64,000 nucleotides of DNA, from assembly GCF_013141695.1 (NCBI RefSeq), contig NZ_WHNY01000093.1, forward strand, positions 186,001 through 250,000, given 5' to 3'. The translations under genes and the position numbers were made by a program. The stretch comes from Paenibacillus plantarum (GTDB lineage Bacteria; Bacillota; Bacilli; Paenibacillales; NBRC-103111). Below are positions 52,930 to 62,200 of this stretch, piece after piece (within the stretch, counting starts at the first letter, position 1; the number at the start of each line of letters is the position of its first letter). The notes beneath the pieces were generated by a model, which did no database searches, was not told the origin of the DNA, and was given only the letters and a program-made list of their open reading frames with translations.

Positions 52930-54075
52930 TTAAATGTTGGGTATCTGTGCCTTCTGAACAATCGGTAATCGGACAATGAAAGAAGTCATTTCCTCCATTC
53001 CGCTTTCCACATTGATCGACCCATGATGCATCTCCACGATTTTCTTCGCAATCGACAAGCCCAGCCCATTACCGCCTGCCATGCGATTTCTAGATTTATC
53101 CGCTTTGTAAAAACGTTCAAAAATATGCGTCTGATCCTCTTCTGGAATGCTAGGCCCATTATTCGATATCCGCGTTACAGCCTCTTCCCCGTTACTAACC
53201 ACTCGAACACGAATCGTTCCGCCAGCAGGCACAAATTTCACTGCGTTGTGAATGAGGTTCGTCCATACCTGACTAAGCAGATCCTCATCGGCGTCAACAG
53301 TTACAGGATCCAGCTCGATGTCCATTTCAATATCTTTATCTACCCACTGCGGCTCACAAGCGAGAATATGATTGCGCAACTGTTTATCCAAACGATAGCT
53401 CTTCGGTTCAAAAGGGTGATGTTGCGACTCCAAGGAAGTCAGTTTCAGCAAATTTTCGCTGAGCTTGGATAAGCGTACACTTTCCGTCTCAATGATGGTC
53501 AAATAATGCTTACGCTCCTCCGGCGACAGCTGATCATTCTGCAGTGCGCGGGAGAATCCGCTGATGGACGTTAAAGGCGACTGAATCTCGTGGGAGACGT
53601 TGGAAATAAACTCCTGCCTCATTTTCTCTAATTGCCCGAGATCGGTCGCCATTTGATTAATGGACTCTGCTAACTCCACGAAGGGTCCATTTCGAGGATT
53701 ATCATCCACCAACACATTGAAGTCCCCTCTCGACATGCTTCGGATCGCCTGATTCAAACTTTGGAAGAAAATCAACTGATGTTTCCTCATAAATTGGCCA
53801 AGTATGGCCATAGTAATCCCCCAGAAGAACATGCCTCCGATGCAGTTGATCAATTGCACGATGACTTCCGCAGGGCGTTTCCCCAGATGTTCGTATAGAT
53901 ACTCCGTGCCATAGAAGGCAGCTAACCAATACACGATAATAAGAATAAATATCCCTAAGCCAAAAAAGAAGCCGCCTATTCGTTGGAGAATGGACTGCTT
54001 ATTATTCTGGCTCATTCTCCGCTTCTTCTGTCTTTCTCTCCGCTCTCTTCTCTCTGCTCTGTGCCGATGATTCAT
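52930..54075 (-). CDS. HAMP-domain sensor histidine kinase
   Basis: 381 residues. The N-terminus is very basic (RHRAERRERRERQKKRR within residues 3-19), then membrane helices at about 32-55 and 75-95 enclose only a short loop. HAMP follows, then H-box FISNVSHEIQSPLTSISGF (His about 167), N-box WTNLIHNAVKF, ISNNGPSIP and GNGLGLSIAKKI. Lack of a large extracellular domain suggests sensing in the membrane. GGAGGTG lies 5 bases before the ATG, which overlaps the regulator's stop, so the basic start is real. Confidence 0.92.
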   Translation of the reverse strand: MNHRHRAERRERRERQKKRRMSQNNKQSILQRIGGFFFGLGIFILIIVYWLAAFYGTEYLYEHLGKRPAEVIVQLINCIGGMFFWGITMAILGQFMRKHQLIFFQSLNQAIRSMSRGDFNVLVDDNPRNGPFVELAESINQMATDLGQLEKMRQEFISNVSHEIQSPLTSISGFSRALQNDQLSPEERKHYLTIIETESVRLSKLSENLLKLTSLESQHHPFEPKSYRLDKQLRNHILACEPQWVDKDIEMDIELDPVTVDADEDLLSQVWTNLIHNAVKFVPAGGTIRVRVVSNGEEAVTRISNNGPSIPEEDQTHIFERFYKADKSRNRMAGGNGLGLSIAKKIVEMHHGSINVESGMEEMTSFIVRLPIVQKAQIPNI

Positions 54076-54746
54076 TTCAGCACCTCCAGCCGATACCCCA
54101 AGCCGCGAATTGTAGCGATGCGAAAAGCGTGCCGCTCCTCAGGAAATCGCTCGCGCAGCCGATTAATATGCACATCGACGGTTCGCTCGTTGCCTTCATA
54201 GTCGAAGCCCCAAATCTGCTCGATTAACTGATCGCGCGAGAAGGTTTTGCCCTGGTAGCTCGCGAGCTTGTAGAGCAGTTCGAACTCCTTGAGCGGCAGC
54301 GTGATGCTCTCTGCGCCAATGGTGACTTCATAGGTTTTGCGATTCATACTTAAATCGCCAGCCTGAATCGTTTGCGAGGAAGCGATTTTATAGCGCTTTA
54401 GCAGCGCTCTCACTCGCATCGCCAACTCAAGCGGTTCGAAGGGCTTGGTGAGGTAGTCGTCTGCGCCGAGTTCGAAGCCTTTGACCTTCTGCGCCGTTTC
54501 TCCTTTGGCCGTTAACATAAGTATCGGCAAATCATAATGCTCTCGAAGCTCCTTGCACAGCTCCCATCCGTCCATGTTCGGCATCATCACATCGAGAATA
54601 ACCATATCGACTTGGACGGTTTGCAGCTTCTTTAGCGCTTGGACGCCATCTTCGGCTTCGACGACATCGAAGCCCTCGTTCAGCATGAACACGCGGACAA
54701 GCTCACGAATATACGGATCATCATCTACGATCATAATAGGTGCCAT
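54072..54746 (-). CDS. OmpR-family response regulator
   Basis: 224 residues. Receiver with MIVDDDPYIR, phospho-acceptor Asp52 (MVILDVMMPNMDG) and YLTKPF. Winged helix with LPLKEFELLYKLA and IRGLGYRLE. Partner of the kinase directly downstream. Confidence 0.92.
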   Translation of the reverse strand: MAPIMIVDDDPYIRELVRVFMLNEGFDVVEAEDGVQALKKLQTVQVDMVILDVMMPNMDGWELCKELREHYDLPILMLTAKGETAQKVKGFELGADDYLTKPFEPLELAMRVRALLKRYKIASSQTIQAGDLSMNRKTYEVTIGAESITLPLKEFELLYKLASYQGKTFSRDQLIEQIWGFDYEGNERTVDVHINRLRERFPEERHAFRIATIRGLGYRLEVLK

Positions 54747-54936
54747 TTATGTTCAGCCTCGATTCTTGATGTTATTGTCTGCATATAGAATGTGTTTATG
54801 ATAGAAATTAGTATAAAGGAGCAATATAAACTCAATTTAAACCAGAAGCTTATTTTATGAAATGAAAGGGCTTTATTTGGAAAATGATTTGTGATAAATT
54901 TGGGAAAAGGAACAGTTTGGGGGGGTTGTGGCCTGT

Positions 54937-55422
54937 ATGACAAATAACACATTGGCGGATTTCAACAAGCTGACTACCGTGGAAGCGGAAGCCCTATTTA
55001 GGCGCGAGGTACTTTCGGAAGGATTCGCAGGTTTCAGGCGGTTACTCGACAGTCTCACAGATGCGATCAAAGCCGCGGGAGACACGGAAATGGACATCGT
55101 CGAACAGTCCGTTGCGAAAGCAAAGCGGCTTTTTCCTGAACCTGTTGATTTCAGTCCATCTTGGGAGAAGATTTGGCCAGAGCTCGAAAGTACCCTAGCT
55201 GCCAAGAAACACATTTTCGCAAACATCCCTCAAGCAGAGAGAGCCGGAGAATGGCAGGTTATCATGGATAATCCGCTCGTCGTACAAGAGGTCGTCTGCT
55301 ACCCTGCATTGACGTTCGAGGATGCGGCCTACCTGTATGCTTATTTCCGACCGCAATTAGAGAAGTCCGAATACATTCGTCTGCAGAAAATCCAAACAGT
55401 CATTCAGGAAATCGGCAGTTAG
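54937..55422 (+). CDS. Hypothetical protein
   Basis: 161 residues, no recognised family. Largely helical and acidic: LFRREVLSEGFAGFRRLLDSLTDAIKAAG, VDFSPSWEKIWPELESTL and LTFEDAAYLYAYFRPQLEKSEYIRLQKIQTVIQEIG. No signal peptide or membrane helix. GTG 54928 is an alternative start. A run of seven G (54919-54925) takes the place of a normal Shine-Dalgarno, with AAAGGAAC further upstream. It converges on the PadR gene. Confidence 0.6.
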   Translation: MTNNTLADFNKLTTVEAEALFRREVLSEGFAGFRRLLDSLTDAIKAAGDTEMDIVEQSVAKAKRLFPEPVDFSPSWEKIWPELESTLAAKKHIFANIPQAERAGEWQVIMDNPLVVQEVVCYPALTFEDAAYLYAYFRPQLEKSEYIRLQKIQTVIQEIGS

Positions 55423-55444
55423 GATCACTTGAAAATACATCAAA

Positions 55445-55984
55445 TCACTTCAATTTCTCCTTCATCCACTCACACCAATACAAATCCGTATCTACTTTCA
55501 TTGTGGCTTTATGTACCAATACATACATGCCGAATGCAGCATCTTCAATCTCTAATTGATCGAGCGGTTTCTCACTTCCTTGTTGGAGCTTATCCATCAG
55601 GAGGTTGAATCGCTCTTTTTTCTTCTTATAATATACTTCGCGTACCGCGAGCATCTTCCTCGCCTGTTCTTTATCTACTAATCCAATGCAGTACACCTTA
55701 AGGGCAAGCTCATCCCTTGTCACAGGTTCGTCCGTTGGCTCAGCGATCCACCCCCGTAATGCTTGCTTCCCTTGCTCTGTGATGGAGTACACTTTCTTAT
55801 CCGGCTTATCGGATTGTGGTACATGTACGAAAGCCACGTGCCCCTTTTGCTCTAATTGTGCTAATAAGGGGTAGATCTGGCTATGTTTGGCGGACCAAAA
55901 AGGCTGAATATGTTGCATAAGTTCATACCCCGAACGGGAGTTTTTGGTTAAAAGGCTTAGTAATCCATATGAAAGGGTATTCAT
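55445..55984 (-). CDS. PadR-family transcriptional regulator
   Basis: 179 residues. N-terminal winged helix: LLSLLTKNSRSGYELMQHIQPFW, HSQIYPLLAQLEQKGHVAF and KKVYSITEQGKQALRGW, followed by the Vir-type helical domain. RBS AAAGGAG precedes the ATG. Divergent from the DHA2 exporter, which it likely represses through the site between them. Confidence 0.92.
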   Translation of the reverse strand: MNTLSYGLLSLLTKNSRSGYELMQHIQPFWSAKHSQIYPLLAQLEQKGHVAFVHVPQSDKPDKKVYSITEQGKQALRGWIAEPTDEPVTRDELALKVYCIGLVDKEQARKMLAVREVYYKKKKERFNLLMDKLQQGSEKPLDQLEIEDAAFGMYVLVHKATMKVDTDLYWCEWMKEKLK

Positions 55985-55998
55985 TAGCGCTCCTTTTT

Positions 55999-56016
55999 TA
56001 TGTCATTATTGACATA
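55999..56016. promoter_or_regulatory. Candidate PadR operator
   Basis: Perfect inverted repeat TATGTCA-TTAT-TGACATA, containing ATGT-N8-ACAT as known for PadR sites. It lies just upstream of the PadR gene. A further imperfect pair (CGGTAGTAT and ATACTATCGG) is at about 56026-56072 nearer the exporter. Confidence 0.75.
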
Positions 56017-56101
56017 TAAACATATCGGTAGTATGATGATTTTCATTCAAAATTATAGAGAATACTATCGGTAAGATCAATGATAGAGTGGAGGCATTAT
56101 T

Positions 56102-57589
56102 TTGAGCAAGGATGAGTTACAGCAAGTGCGCTTCTGGCCAATTATGATCGCTATCTTCTTCGGATCGTTCGTTTCGATTCTAAGTATGAGTACGATTAAT
56201 ATCGCGATACCGATTCTTAGTGATCATTTCCATACCGATTTGAGCAAAATCCAATGGACAATTACTGGTTTCATGCTCGCAAGCGGTACGATCGCTCCGA
56301 TTACAGGGTATTTCGGGGAGAAATTCAGCTACAAACGATTATACGCGATTGCGTTGATTGGTTTTACAATATTTTCACTCCTATGTGCGTTAGCATGGGA
56401 TGCTTCATCACTGATTGCTTTCCGTATTATTCAAGGGGCTTTCAGCGGTCTAATTATGCCGGCTACCATGACGATTGTGTATCAAGTTATCCCGCGTGAC
56501 AAGCAACCGATCGCGATTTCACTTTGGTCCTTGTCTGCTATGATGGCGCCAGCAATCGGGCCTACATTGAGCGGTTGGTTATTGCAAAATTGGAGCTGGC
56601 ACTGGTTGTTCCTCATGAACGTACCTGTCGGCATTGTTGCTATTATTCTCGTTTTCAAATTAATCCCTTATTACCGTCTTTCGGTTCCAAAAAGATTCGA
56701 TTTAATCGGCTTGCTCACTGTCGTTGTCAGCAGTCTTGCCTTGCTCGTCGGCTTCTCCCAAGGACATGCTTGGGGATGGTCATCAGGACGTGTTATCAGT
56801 CTATTTGCAACAGGTTTCCTAGTCCTTCTGCTATTCATCTGGAGAGAACTTAAGGCTGACTCCCCATTATTGAACATCCGTGTATTGAAAAACTCGAGAT
56901 ATACGCTATCACTCATTATTTCCAGTATTGTTACGATAAGCTTGTACTCAGGTACCTTCCTGACACCGATTTTCTTGCAAAACATTCAGCATGTTACTCC
57001 ATTGGATACAGGACTAATTCTATTACCCGCCTCCCTCGTAATGGCACTTTGTATGCCAATCGTAGGCAAGCTGTATAGCAGTGTTGGGCCTCGTATTCTA
57101 ATTTTTATCGGTATTTCCTTAATTGCGATCGGTACGCTCACACTCAGTTGGTTAAGTACTGACGTATCACGCGGCTATATTGTGTTCTGGATGATCGTTC
57201 GGAACGTCGGGATTGCTTTCGCTACGATGCCTGCAAGTAATGCAGGGATGGAGCAAATTCCGAGAACTCTCTCTGGCCATGCAACATCGATTAATAACTG
57301 GGTTCGTAACGTATTCGGGTCCTTTGCAATCGCCCTATTCACTTCCGTTCTATCGTCCCAAACCGCAACGCATAGCAAGGACCTTGCTACTGGCGGAATG
57401 ACAGACAAAGTGCAAATTGGTTCGCACGCCTTCACGATGAGTGTCAATGACGTATACTTGCTTGCCACATTTATTGTACTGGTCGCTCTGCCGCTCAGCT
57501 TGTTCCTTAACAAGCGCTCCTTAGCACCCGACAATCCTTCAGCGTCGGCACCTGCTCCTATTGTAGCAACGCCGAGCCCGAAAGCCTAA
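56102..57589 (+). CDS. DHA2-family MFS multidrug transporter
   Basis: 495 residues with about fourteen membrane helices. Motif C-type PAIGPTLSGWLLQNWSWHWLFLMNVPVG (about 150-177) is characteristic of drug:H+ antiporters of the EmrB/QacA group, and GYFGEKFSYKRLY corresponds to motif A. TTG start with GTGGAGG at 7 bases. PadR control is inferred from the divergent gene and site. Confidence 0.9.
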   Translation: MSKDELQQVRFWPIMIAIFFGSFVSILSMSTINIAIPILSDHFHTDLSKIQWTITGFMLASGTIAPITGYFGEKFSYKRLYAIALIGFTIFSLLCALAWDASSLIAFRIIQGAFSGLIMPATMTIVYQVIPRDKQPIAISLWSLSAMMAPAIGPTLSGWLLQNWSWHWLFLMNVPVGIVAIILVFKLIPYYRLSVPKRFDLIGLLTVVVSSLALLVGFSQGHAWGWSSGRVISLFATGFLVLLLFIWRELKADSPLLNIRVLKNSRYTLSLIISSIVTISLYSGTFLTPIFLQNIQHVTPLDTGLILLPASLVMALCMPIVGKLYSSVGPRILIFIGISLIAIGTLTLSWLSTDVSRGYIVFWMIVRNVGIAFATMPASNAGMEQIPRTLSGHATSINNWVRNVFGSFAIALFTSVLSSQTATHSKDLATGGMTDKVQIGSHAFTMSVNDVYLLATFIVLVALPLSLFLNKRSLAPDNPSASAPAPIVATPSPKA

Positions 57590-57602
57590 TGCACAAATAA
57601 AG

Positions 57603-57644
57603 AACCCCAGTCCGATGTGATGGCATTCACATTAGGCTGGGGTT
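57603..57644. terminator. Bidirectional terminator
   Basis: AACCCCAG/CTGGGGTT with inner GTGA/TCAC, between the convergent exporter and oxidoreductase genes. Confidence 0.85.
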
Positions 57645-57655
57645 TTCGTTTATTC

Positions 57656-58633
57656 TTATGCGCGGTAGAAGTCGCGCAGCAGTTCGTCCATCACACGATT
57701 CGTACGTGCGGCAGTTACACCCGTACTAGGACTTTGCCCGATGCCTCGGAGATCATCAACAATCTTCTGAATCAGCGGCTGTTGCACATGCGGAGGGTTG
57801 GGAATCGTCAGTTCTTGAACCTCACCATCTGCGGTTTCAATGCGCAGATCACCACTGAACGTAGAGAACGATAGTTTGCCAAGGCTACCCACAATCTCAT
57901 TCAAATCTAGGCGTGTGAACGCATTGAAACTCCATACCCCTGTACCCATTACACCGGATTCAAATGCGTAGCTCGTTGTTACGATATCTTCGACCTTTTG
58001 CTTGCCGGTTTGATTGCTTGCGAAGCCTTTGACCTCTCCGATCGGCCCCAATATATAATCAAGGATATCTAGCGCATGGCTCGCCAAATCCACGAATAGT
58101 CCGCCGCCTGATAGTTCAGGCTGAATGCGCCACGGTTCTAGTCCTTCTTCATAATCTCTCATCGGTTGCAAGTACGTGGATTGTACGAAGCGAACCTCCC
58201 CGATCACCCCACTATCAATCAAACGCTTGATTTCCACGAATTTCGGGAGTCCTCTGCGATAATACGCCACAAACAAAGGCACACCCGCTTCTTCACAAGC
58301 GGAGATCATTTCTTGACACTCAGCGTGATTTCTAGCCATCGGCTTCTCCACGTAGACAGGCTTTCCTGCTTTGGCCGCGAGTAACGTATATTCATGATGA
58401 AAGCCTGGCGGTGTTGCGACGTAGACCGCATTTACATCTGGATCGTTGACTAACGCCGCGGCGTCATCATACCATTTTGCCACACCATGCCGCTTCGCAT
58501 AGTCCTCTGCTAATGCCCCATTGCGGCGCATAACCGCGACTAATTCCGAGCCTTCTGCCTTCTGCAGGGCTGGGCCGCTTTTGACCTCCGTCACATCACC
58601 GCAGCCAATAATTCCCCAACGAACCTTTTCCAT
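57656..58633 (-). CDS. Gfo/Idh/MocA-family oxidoreductase
   Basis: 325 residues. N-terminal Rossmann fold with VRWGIIGCGDVTEVKSGPAL and YVATPPGFHHEYTLLAAKAGKPVYVEKPMA (EKP at about 97). The C-terminal domain carries GGGLFVDLASHALDILDYILG (about 180). It uses NAD(P) on a sugar, inositol or similar. RBS GAGGAGG precedes the ATG. The substrate is unknown. Confidence 0.9.
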   Translation of the reverse strand: MEKVRWGIIGCGDVTEVKSGPALQKAEGSELVAVMRRNGALAEDYAKRHGVAKWYDDAAALVNDPDVNAVYVATPPGFHHEYTLLAAKAGKPVYVEKPMARNHAECQEMISACEEAGVPLFVAYYRRGLPKFVEIKRLIDSGVIGEVRFVQSTYLQPMRDYEEGLEPWRIQPELSGGGLFVDLASHALDILDYILGPIGEVKGFASNQTGKQKVEDIVTTSYAFESGVMGTGVWSFNAFTRLDLNEIVGSLGKLSFSTFSGDLRIETADGEVQELTIPNPPHVQQPLIQKIVDDLRGIGQSPSTGVTAARTNRVMDELLRDFYRA

Positions 58634-58814
58634 TCTATTGCCTCCTCTTGAATTGCGTAGTTGGTTAGGTATTCGACATTAGGGTTGCGACCTCCTGTAC
58701 ACAATTCGTAAGCAATAGTAGTGGTCTACTCAAAATCGAAGTAATTGGCACTTTTTATGTACCATAGGAGTTGCTATACTAATGCTAAAATGCTAAGACA
58801 AAGCAGGTGCAGCC

Positions 58815-59426
58815 ATGTACACACCGTCCCATTTTAAAATAGAAGAGCTGTCGGAGATGTATGACCTCATCAAAGCACATAGTTTCGCCACTGTCGTTTC
58901 GCAACATCAGGAGCGTCCCTTTGCGACCCACCTCCCCTTCCTATTGAGTTCGGAGAAGCATTGCCTATATGGGCATTTCGCTCGTTCGAATCCTCAGTGG
59001 ATGGATATCGAGGGACAAGAGATCTTGGTGATTTTCCAAGGTCCTCACTGCTATATCTCCCCTTCCTGGTATGGAACGCCTGCCGCTGTACCCACGTGGA
59101 ATTACACGGCCGTTCATGTGTACGGCAAGGTCGAGTTCATTCACGACGATCAAGACGTGTTACGCGTCTTACGGCAGCTAACAAGTAGGTATGAGGGATC
59201 AAACAGCACGTATGATTTAGACAGCATTGACCCTCACTTTATTGCAGGGCTGAGTAAAGGGATTCAAGCCTTCCGGCTCTCGATTTCCAGCATCGAAGGC
59301 AAGGCCAAGCTCAGTCAGAATCAGCCCGTCGAGCGCCAAGAGCGCATTATTCGAGAACTGGAGCTTAAGGGAGATCTGGAGCAGCAAATTGCTGTCCTAA
59401 TGAAGGGAAGACTTGGCGGCTCCTAA
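58815..59426 (+). CDS. FMN-binding PaiB-like negative regulator
   Basis: 203 residues, the PaiB length. YTPSHFKIEELSEMYDLIKAHSFATVVS opens the split-barrel flavin fold, and HLPFLLS, GHFARSNPQW, GPHCYISPSWY and VPTWNYTAVHVYGKV are conserved. PaiB is known as a regulator of sporulation and protease genes in Bacillus; a flavin-dependent activity is also possible. RBS GCAGGTG precedes the ATG. No paiA gene is adjacent. Confidence 0.88.
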   Translation: MYTPSHFKIEELSEMYDLIKAHSFATVVSQHQERPFATHLPFLLSSEKHCLYGHFARSNPQWMDIEGQEILVIFQGPHCYISPSWYGTPAAVPTWNYTAVHVYGKVEFIHDDQDVLRVLRQLTSRYEGSNSTYDLDSIDPHFIAGLSKGIQAFRLSISSIEGKAKLSQNQPVERQERIIRELELKGDLEQQIAVLMKGRLGGS

Positions 59427-59441
59427 CGCCGCGAATGAACA

Positions 59442-59486
59442 AAAAGCCTCTACCCCCGTCATTTCATGGGTGTAGAGGCTTTTTTC
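59442..59486. terminator. Bidirectional terminator
   Basis: AAAAAGCCTCTAC/GTAGAGGCTTTTT stem between convergent PaiB-like and ABC exporter genes. Confidence 0.88.
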
Positions 59487-59488
59487 AT

Positions 59489-61309
59489 TCAAGAATGGAT
59501 TTGCTCGGTTGGCGCCAATTCAGGTGCCAGCGGTGAATGCTCCGCAATCAACTGCTCTTGTATCTGCAGCTGTTGGGTAGCGAACTCACGATACATCTCA
59601 TGCGACTCGATAAGCTCTTGGTGCGTGCCGCGGCCTGTAACGACACCTTTGTCGAGGAACACGATCTGATCCGCGTCGACGACCGTAGATAAACGATGGG
59701 CAATGACTAACGTGGTACGTCCTTGCATCAAGTTCTGCAGCGCTTGCTGTACGACGACCTCTGATTTGCTATCCAAGCTTGATGTCGCTTCGTCCAGCAT
59801 GAGAATCTTCGGATCCCGTAGCAGCGCCCGGGCAATGGCAATCCGTTGCCGCTGTCCGCCTGACAGCTTGATTCCGCGCTCTCCTACTTCCGTGTCATAC
59901 TTCTGCGGAAGCTCTTCAATGAAACCATCCGCATAGGCCATCTCGGAAGCCCGCTTCAGCGCCTCTTCTGTCACTCCGTGCTGCAAGCCATAACAAATAT
60001 TATCCCGAATTGTCCCCGCAATGAGCGGACTTTCCTGCGATACATAGCCGATCTGGCTGCGCCAGGAGACGAGCGAGTACTGACCAATCTTTTCTTTACC
60101 CAGCGAAATGTTACCTTTCTGCTGAGAATAAAAACGCTCCAGCAACGAGAACATCGTCGTCTTCCCGCTTCCGCTTGGTCCGACAATGGCGGTGACTTTG
60201 CCCGCTTCCATCGTGAAGCTGACATCTTTGAGAACCGATTCACCCTCTTTATAACCAAACGATACATGCTCGAAATGCAGCGATTGGGAAGCATCTTTGA
60301 CGGGTAAACCTGCGTGCGGATCTTCCTCTTCATGATCCAGCACCTGAAGAATGGTATCTGTTGCGCCCATCGCTTTCTGCGTTTGCGTGAAAAATTGTGT
60401 AATCTGCGTAATCGGCATCACGATTTGGAATAAATACAGCATGAATGCGACTAGCTGACCCGCAGATATCGCACCAGACGCTACACGTGTACCGCCATAT
60501 CCGAATAGGACGACGAACATCATCAACATGACAAACATAATCAGCGGCGACATCAATGCTTGAATCTTGCCTTCTTTTAGTCCAAATTTGAACAACGTCT
60601 GGATCCCTGCGCTACCTTCCTTGTACTCCACAGGCTCTGCATTGGCAGCCTTCACCAAACGAATCTCAGATAATACCCGATTCAAAACCGACGTGAAATT
60701 AGCCGTTTCGGCTTGCATGCCTTTAGAAATTTTGTACATTTGCATACCCAATGGAAAAAGGATAAGGAAAGCAATCGGGAATATGCTGAACATGATCAGT
60801 GTCATTTTCCAATCCATATACAATAGCACGATAATAGACCCGATAATGGAAATGGTGCCTGTAATAAAGCCTGCCATATGCTCGGCGATAAGCCCTTTAA
60901 TAATGGCCGTATCATTCGTCATCCGCGAGATCGTGTCCCCCGTTTGATGATTATCATAATACTTAACCGGAAGCACGAGCAGCTTCTTCCACAGGCGATC
61001 CCGAATACCAGCGACCACCCGCTGCCCTGAAAAATTCAATAAATACGTGGCTACGCCAGAAGCAACAGCCGATAAGATAAACGCAAGCCCCATCCCGCTA
61101 ATTTGCCACCAATTTAGTGAGCTGATGGAGAAATTATCCACCACATTTTTCGTGAATAGCGGTATAACCAAGGAGACAAGCGTTGCGATCACACTTAACC
61201 CTAGTGCAATACTCAGTAAAAGTTTAGGCGGATTAGCACTCTTCAGTAAGCGGAGGAAGCCCCGCCAGTCATTTTTTTGTTTCGGTTGATCTCTTTTCGT
61301 CTTTGCCAT
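59489..61309 (-). CDS. ABC exporter, fused membrane and ATPase domains (BmrA/MsbA-like)
   Basis: 606 residues. Six membrane helices (about 35-325) with the type-1 exporter membrane fold, then an ATPase: Walker A GPSGSGKTT (about 390), Q-loop YVSQESPLIAGTIRDNI, signature LSGGQRQR (about 490), Walker B ILMLDEATSSLD and H-loop AHRLSTV. A homodimeric half-transporter for drugs or lipids is likely. RBS AAAGGAG precedes the ATG. Single gene. Confidence 0.92.
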   Translation of the reverse strand: MAKTKRDQPKQKNDWRGFLRLLKSANPPKLLLSIALGLSVIATLVSLVIPLFTKNVVDNFSISSLNWWQISGMGLAFILSAVASGVATYLLNFSGQRVVAGIRDRLWKKLLVLPVKYYDNHQTGDTISRMTNDTAIIKGLIAEHMAGFITGTISIIGSIIVLLYMDWKMTLIMFSIFPIAFLILFPLGMQMYKISKGMQAETANFTSVLNRVLSEIRLVKAANAEPVEYKEGSAGIQTLFKFGLKEGKIQALMSPLIMFVMLMMFVVLFGYGGTRVASGAISAGQLVAFMLYLFQIVMPITQITQFFTQTQKAMGATDTILQVLDHEEEDPHAGLPVKDASQSLHFEHVSFGYKEGESVLKDVSFTMEAGKVTAIVGPSGSGKTTMFSLLERFYSQQKGNISLGKEKIGQYSLVSWRSQIGYVSQESPLIAGTIRDNICYGLQHGVTEEALKRASEMAYADGFIEELPQKYDTEVGERGIKLSGGQRQRIAIARALLRDPKILMLDEATSSLDSKSEVVVQQALQNLMQGRTTLVIAHRLSTVVDADQIVFLDKGVVTGRGTHQELIESHEMYREFATQQLQIQEQLIAEHSPLAPELAPTEQIHS

Positions 61310-61488
61310 CTATCTCTACTCCTTTGCCCGATCGGATGTAATTCCGTGTGCATGAATTTGTTATCTACCACTGGTTATGATCATACTCCCCTATTTTAAA
61401 CAGAATATAAACGCGTTCGAATCGGTCCTGAGGCGGAATGGGCGATCTGGAGGCGAAATCTACCTCAATTCTCCCCATCGCTCCCATC

Positions 61489-61675
61489 TAACGGACACAG
61501 ATGACGTTATTCGGTCATTTGGTTGGATCTGCTTGTTCTATCGGACAACACGGCCGTTATTCTCCTGATTATGGTGCAATATGGCCTCCAAAACCGTAAA
61601 TAGCGGCGCCTGTGTCCGTTAAATGTCGAGTCCGTCTGATTTCGTCGCAATAGAGGCAGCTATGTCCATTAGAAT
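61489..61675. repeat. Intergenic palindromic element, family 2
   Basis: Forward modules TAACGGACACAGATGACGTT (61489) and TATCGGACAACACGGCCGTT (61539), reverse modules at 61601 (TAGCGGCGCCTGTGTCCG) and 61651 (TAGAGGCAGCTATGTCCA). Spacing 50/62/50, almost the same as the sequence-unrelated family 1. 61310-61488 shows nothing else clear. Confidence 0.8.
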
Positions 61676-61743
61676 TACACCAGTCGTGGGAGTAGCGGAT
61701 GATACGAAAATTAGCGGAGAGAAGTATCGGAGAGGGCAAGGAA

Positions 61744-61788
61744 AAAGCTCCCTCACGAGAGCCATACGGCTTCTCACAAGGGAGCTCT
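61744..61788 (-). terminator. Terminator of the VOC gene
   Basis: AGCTCCCT/AGGGAGCT extended by CACGAGAGCC against GGCTTCTCAC, with AAAAA on the plus strand giving a U-tract. Confidence 0.85.
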
Positions 61789-61799
61789 CTTCGTTCCAC

Positions 61800-62195
61800 T
61801 TATAATTCAGTGGCCACCTGCCACACGACTCCGTAACGATCTCGCACACGTCCCAGCATCGTTCCCCAGAACATGCGTTCAAATGGCATGATGACATCGC
61901 CATCCATAGCTAAACCATCATAAATCTTGCGCGCCTCCTCCTCATCCTTGAAGGTGAGTGCTAAATCCATGCCAGTGCCTCTGTCACTGGCCTCTATACC
62001 TGCATCTGCCATGAAGAATCGCAGACCCAGCGCCTGCAGTTCCAAATGCATAACCAGGTGCTTCTTCGACTCTTCCATCCCAGGTAGATCGCCATACGAC
62101 TGGACGTTAATAATTTCTCCGCCTAACACACTCACATAGAAGTCAGCCTGATTTCGCGCGTCAGCACTATAAATATAAGGAGATAAGGTTGCCAT
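61800..62195 (-). CDS. VOC-family protein (PhnB/YjdN-like)
   Basis: 131 residues. Glyoxalase/bleomycin-resistance fold: LSPYIYSADARNQADFYVSVLGGEI at the start and DRYGVVWQVATEL at the end, with FERMFWGTMLGRVRD. The PhnB-like group has no established reaction. Start: an upstream ATG opens the frame, but GGATGGAG precedes ATG 62195. It follows the diguanylate cyclase by 5 bases, so the two may be cotranscribed. Confidence 0.85.
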   Translation of the reverse strand: MATLSPYIYSADARNQADFYVSVLGGEIINVQSYGDLPGMEESKKHLVMHLELQALGLRFFMADAGIEASDRGTGMDLALTFKDEEEARKIYDGLAMDGDVIMPFERMFWGTMLGRVRDRYGVVWQVATEL

Positions 62196-62200
62196 AGTTT

